Of a stretch of DNA of 64,000 bases, positions 59,800 through 64,000 are shown piece after piece; the first letter of the stretch is position 1; each line of letters begins with the position of its first letter. The notes under the pieces are model-generated. The model worked only from the letters and a program-made list of their open reading frames with translations, made no database searches and was not told where the DNA came from. The position numbers were made by a program, and so were the translations under genes. This DNA is from Tigriopus japonicus (Eukaryota; Arthropoda; Copepoda; Harpacticoida; Harpacticidae): the NCBI GenBank assembly GCA_010645155.1, contig CM021314.1, positions 7,708,217 through 7,772,216 on the forward strand, read 5' to 3'.

Positions 59800-62700
59800 C
59801 TATTTCAATCGTTGAGTGACATTGGCTAAGGCCACGCCAAAGGCCTGAATAGCAGTAAACGGATACTGGAAGTCCAAGGTGTAAGCATTCGTATCGATCC
59901 TCCCAAATTGCATCACCTTTAAGAAAGAGAAAAGATCAAAAAATATGGAAAGGATTCATGACCAACTTCTATGAAAACAAAATGGCTACCTGAGTGTCTT
60001 TGTATTCGATCTGGAAGTTTTTGGCGGACTCCAGGGTGACCCTACCCCCAAAATCCAATTGATACACTTGGCTTGTATCGTTCCACATGGGAGACTTATT
60101 CCGCAAAACGAGTTTGCGGCGTTTCCTCACTTTCACGGGAGGTGGGGCGCTTAAATTTCGCAAATAATCTCGTCGAGAGGACAAAGAGAGATTGGGAGAG
60201 CGTAACGCCAATCCTCGGCGAGACAAAAATGGACTGAGGAACTGAGGCGTCGAGCTTGGCGTCGGATTAAGATTGGACGTGGAATTCTTGCGACTCGGAC
60301 GAACGGATCCTGGTGCTTCGGGCGGGTTGATTCGTTTTAACTGGAACATTTGAAACAAGCTGTGCATCAGTGCTTATTAGAAATACTAACACGAGAGAAA
60401 CTTTGTTAGGTAAGGTGAAATTAAGAGGTTAAAAATGAACAACTACTGTTAGGGCCAAGCGTTCTACGAGCCACACACATTAAAACTAAAGACTTGGCAA
60501 TGAAAGAAGTTTTGTGTTCTTTGATTTAGTACATTTTGAATCCTTCAAATCAACACCAATGGTCAAGTTTCCTCAAAATGTTGGACAACTTCGGTCATTG
60601 CTTGGGTATGATTTTCTAAATCGTACGTACATTTAAAGCGAATTTTTGCCTGAGTTTATGTTTGCTTACCTTGTCCCTTAATTTCTGTTTCTGGAAAGTT
60701 TCAAGGTTGCGGAATTCTTCTCCCATAGCGACTGCCTCGGGTTGAGTTTGTGCTGAGCCCCTTGGCTCCACGCTATCAACAAGATCCTCCTCGGAAGAAT
60801 CAGTTTGAGGATGGGGAATCTTTTTTCGCCTCAGCAATGGGGAATTCAATAGGGCTCTGAAATGAAAATCCCTCCGGTTTTGGTATGTCCCTTGTGTTAG
60901 ATACCCATTTTTCTTCACAACCTTTGAAATAGGAATCTAATTTTCTTACCTGACAGGCGAGAAGGATCGGTTCCTGGCTTTCCTCATCTGTAAAGGAGTA
61001 TTGGGACTACTTTGAGTTCCGTTTTGGGCAACGTTGGTCACTGATTCATCTCCACGGCTTCGACTTAAGCCTCTTGACCACAGATTAGACGTTCTAAACC
61101 TCTTGGACTTGGTAGTCATTTTGGGCGAGTCTTCGCTCAAATGCAACGTTATGTCCACAGATGAGTCCCTCCTGGTGGTCAAAGTTTCCTGAGGGGATTC
61201 TTTGGATTTAGATCGACTTCGAAACCTCGAGGATGCCAACAGTATTCCTCTGGCTTTCTCCAAGATATTCCTAACTCCGTCAAATCTCCGAGGTTCTCTG
61301 GATTGTCTGGCACTCGGGATGTTCTCCTTGATTTGTTCCAAAACCAGTGGTGCACCGTTTGGTGCAGGCTTCTCGGGATGCTCGAACTTTGGAGCCTTGG
61401 CTTGATCCTCTGCTTGAACTTGAATGTTGTCCTCGGGATCGGACGAATCCAATAGGTTGGCCTTGGTTTTGGAAGGTACGTCAAAGATCTCTTTGTTGAG
61501 ATCGGCATCATTAATCGCCATGGCGATGGCGTCGCAGTTCTGACAAGATTTGGTCTCGCTTCGACCTCGACAATTCTTGGCGTATATGCTTTGCCTCTTG
61601 ACCTCGATCCGCTTCTTATCGGCCTCTGATGTCAACCTTTTCTTTCGTCGTCTCCTTACAACCTTTTGACCGTTCACAATGGTCACCTTTGGATATTCTT
61701 CATCATCGCAGCTTGCACTTTTTCCGATCTTGTCGAGGCTGATCTTGGACTTGGGTTTCTTGTCTCCCAACAAGATCAGCCTTTTACTCAGATCTTGTTG
61801 CCCCAGGAGATCGCTTGGTACGCCTAGTAAGTCCACAATCATATCCAATTCATTAGCTGAATTACTTTGCCAAGGGTTTGTGGTAGTGAGATCTGCCAGA
61901 TTTAACGACTTGGCCATGACCTGGTCTGAATTGCTCATTTCGGTTTCCCTCGTAATCTCATCGGCTTTGGCAGCCCACCGACGAGGTGAGCCTTTGGAGG
62001 AATGAGGACTGCCAGATCCCACAGAGTCACGTCGACTTAATGCGAACTTGGCCTCACTCAAGTAGTTATCACAGCTCACAGACATTCGAAGTAGCCTTTT
62101 TGAGGGTGAAGATGCAGGGCTACTCAGATTCCCCATAGCCATTGACGTGGCTTGACCGGTTGTGGTGGAAGTGCATGGAACGGCTTCTATCGAGTCATGG
62201 ATGTCTTCTAGGATGGCGTCATTTTGACTCAAAGGAATGCCTTCCACTTTGGCAAGAACTTGGCCCACAACGGTCTTCACTGGGCTCTTTCGCAATTTGC
62301 GATTAGTTACATTTCTCTGCACCTTGATAGGATGGCTGGGATCCTCGGTCTCTTCCCTCAGGATTGCCTCGCAAATGGTAGATTCGTTATTGGCACAAGG
62401 AGTGGCAGCGGCACTCAAAGTTCTCGGGGTGAGGCAAAACGAGAGCCGAGTTGGAAGAGGGGCGATGGGAGCAATATTCATGTTGGAAAGACCAGCGGAA
62501 TCGGAATCAAGGTCGTTACACGAGCTTTCAGAACCTTTGTCAGCGTTCGCTTTGACAGCTCTGAGAATATCGTCCTTCATCACAACACCTAAGAAAATGA
62601 ATCACAACATGAATTTTGATGAAATTATAACTTCGCTCAAGCAATCAAACTTGGCTTACCTTGATCGAATTCGCTGTCCTCGAGATCGGATTCTTCATTC

Positions 62701-63558
62701 TCGTCGTCATCGAGATTAAACGCCGAACCAAAGGGATCTCGGTGGTCGTCCAGTAAGTCTATGATCTCTAATCTCATCTGTCTGGGCTGAAGATGCAATA
62801 AGCTGGCTTTATAAGTCACTTCGCCCAAGGACAAAGGGAGCAGATGGATATTGCTCGAGGTGATTTGGAACTTGGTTCCCCAGAAATTAGACGTGACCTC
62901 CGCCAGTCTCTCGTCCTCGGGCAACAGGTTCACACATTCAGTATTCTCGATCAAGCTGTTTCGCTCGGAGCTTGCCGGTCTCCTACGGCTTTGAGCCGAG
63001 GAGCCTTGGGGCATTCGTCTTTGTTGCCTTCGTCTATTTCTTGGACTTCCCTGATTATTATTGCCTAGTCTCCCTGCTCCGCTTCCTACAGCCGAACTTT
63101 GTCCTCGCAAAGACAAGGCATCCCCGTCAAATTCCGCCTCATTGGGATCAGATAATGAAATTCCCCGTCGAGTGAAATGGTTGGCGGGCATGTACGTCCA
63201 TACTTTGGCATTTTCCTCTGGAATATAAAAACAAGGAAAGAGGCTTTTTTATCCCCTTTATTCTAATTTTGGTCCTTCTCACGCTTTACAATGGGGCGAA
63301 GGGCTGTCTATGCAAATTAGGAATAAAAGACTCACCTGACATGGCAGGATCATAAATAACGAAGTCAGGCCTCAGCTTACTGACTTTCTTTCCCTTGAGC
63401 AGCGGCAGGAACCCTCCAAGATGTTCCAGATACAAGGTATAGGAACTTCCCACATTCTCGTCGCCCCCATGACGAACCATCGTGCAATACAGTCGGACGT
63501 TTTCCGGATGAGGTCGGATGGCAAAATCACGAAGACTTTGAGGGCTTGGAACACTGGA
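59800..63558 (-). CDS. TULP4: TULP4-type tubby superfamily protein, C-terminal part (5' end outside window)
   Basis: Six minus-strand exons with agreeing phases: 63336-63558, 62660-63217, 60950-62588, 60670-60856, 59990-60340, 59800-59916, giving about 1024 C-terminal residues. The tubby domain starts SPQSLRDFAIRPHPENVRLYC, continues SYTLYLEHLGGFLPLLKGKK, then ENAKVWTYMPANHFTRRG and FWGTKFQITSSN, GEVTYKASLLHLQPRQM. A serine-rich disordered insert of roughly 700 residues follows, and the domain resumes with WNDTSQVYQLDFGGRVTLESAKNFQIEYKD, VMQFGRIDTNAYTLDF and FTAIQAFGVALANVTQRLK. A split tubby domain with a long insert is characteristic of TULP4 (TUSP), a cullin-adaptor-like protein with N-terminal WD40 repeats and SOCS box, which would lie to the right of 64000. 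The 63559 boundary is an acceptor site, not a start. Confidence 0.88.
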
Positions 63559-64000
63559 CTGTAAAACGAAAGGGCCACTGAGTTTTGATTCGACCAAAAA
63601 AACTGCCCCCTCATAAAGGGCAAAAACGGGCATTCGGTCTCAAAAGGAGGAAAAAGTCAATGTCGGACATTGCCAGTTCTCGGGGTGGTCATTCTATGGT
63701 CATAAAATGGCTGCCTAGCTTCCAAAGCCGTTTCCACTTCTTCACCCTTGTTACAATTAGAGTTGGTTAACATTCCCTCTGTGTTCCAACTAAAAGTTTC
63801 CATTATTGAGGTCGAGCCCACGAGATTTAACATTGCAGAAAAGACACTCATTTCGGAGAAATGTCCATACCTTTTTCTTATTAACATACCCTCAAGCAAC
63901 AAAAATAGGCGCAAGCAATGCTAAATCAGTGCTTGTCTGTTTAGCAAGTAGGATAGTCGTGAAGGCCTTACCCTAATTGTGCAAGTGAATAAAAGGCCGA
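63559..64000 (-). other. Intron of the TULP4-like gene (window edge)
   Basis: No phased coding exon is seen here. The preceding exon must leave phase 0 at its end. Confidence 0.5.

Overview
The window reads as nuclear DNA of an invertebrate animal, most likely an arthropod and possibly a crustacean such as a copepod. The reasons are GT-AG introns of very uneven length, animal gene families (DUSP11, RARS2, PGAM5, SEPSECS, DOP1, ABI, TULP4), many hAT-like and foldback elements, and a short CCTAA (arthropod-type telomere) array. The species call is inference. I built the gene models by hand from splice sites, reading-frame phase and remembered family motifs; no search was run.

Layout. 1-7.2 kb: no convincing gene. 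7.2-8.3 kb: 5'-truncated non-LTR retrotransposon, with a stray copy of its 3' tail at 4.07 kb. 9.36-10.2 kb: two hAT-type miniature elements. 10.9-11.6 kb (-): small secreted, cysteine-rich protein. 13.1-31.0 kb (-): a nine-exon DUSP11 (RNA 5'-triphosphatase) gene. Its introns hold a tRNA-Leu(UAG) on the opposite strand, the uninterrupted RARS2 gene on the same strand, an unrecognised two-exon gene on the opposite strand, several hairpin-forming repeats, and the uninterrupted PGAM5 gene inside intron 1. 32.4-36.3 kb (+): SEPSECS in six exons. 36.6-46.8 kb (-): DOP1 in nine exons including a 21-nt microexon. 47-53 kb: gene-poor, with tRNA-derived SINE-like heads, two foldback elements and a short repeat-containing ORF. 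54.2-56.8 kb: two abutting hAT-type elements, each built of long inverted repeats. 57.0-59.1 kb (+): Abl interactor (ABI). 59.8-63.6 kb (-): the C-terminal six exons of a TULP4-type tubby protein whose 5' part lies beyond the window.

The protein genes are housekeeping or conserved animal genes with no shared pathway: RNA triphosphate processing (DUSP11), mitochondrial translation and quality control (RARS2, PGAM5), selenocysteine synthesis (SEPSECS), membrane trafficking (DOP1), actin regulation (ABI) and a tubby family adaptor (TULP4). The most notable features are the nested-gene architecture of DUSP11, the stacked hAT inverted-repeat elements next to ABI, the transposon-in-repeat nesting at 28 kb, the DOP1 microexon, and two genes without clear family (10.9 kb and 21 kb). 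I found no convincing new multi-gene system.
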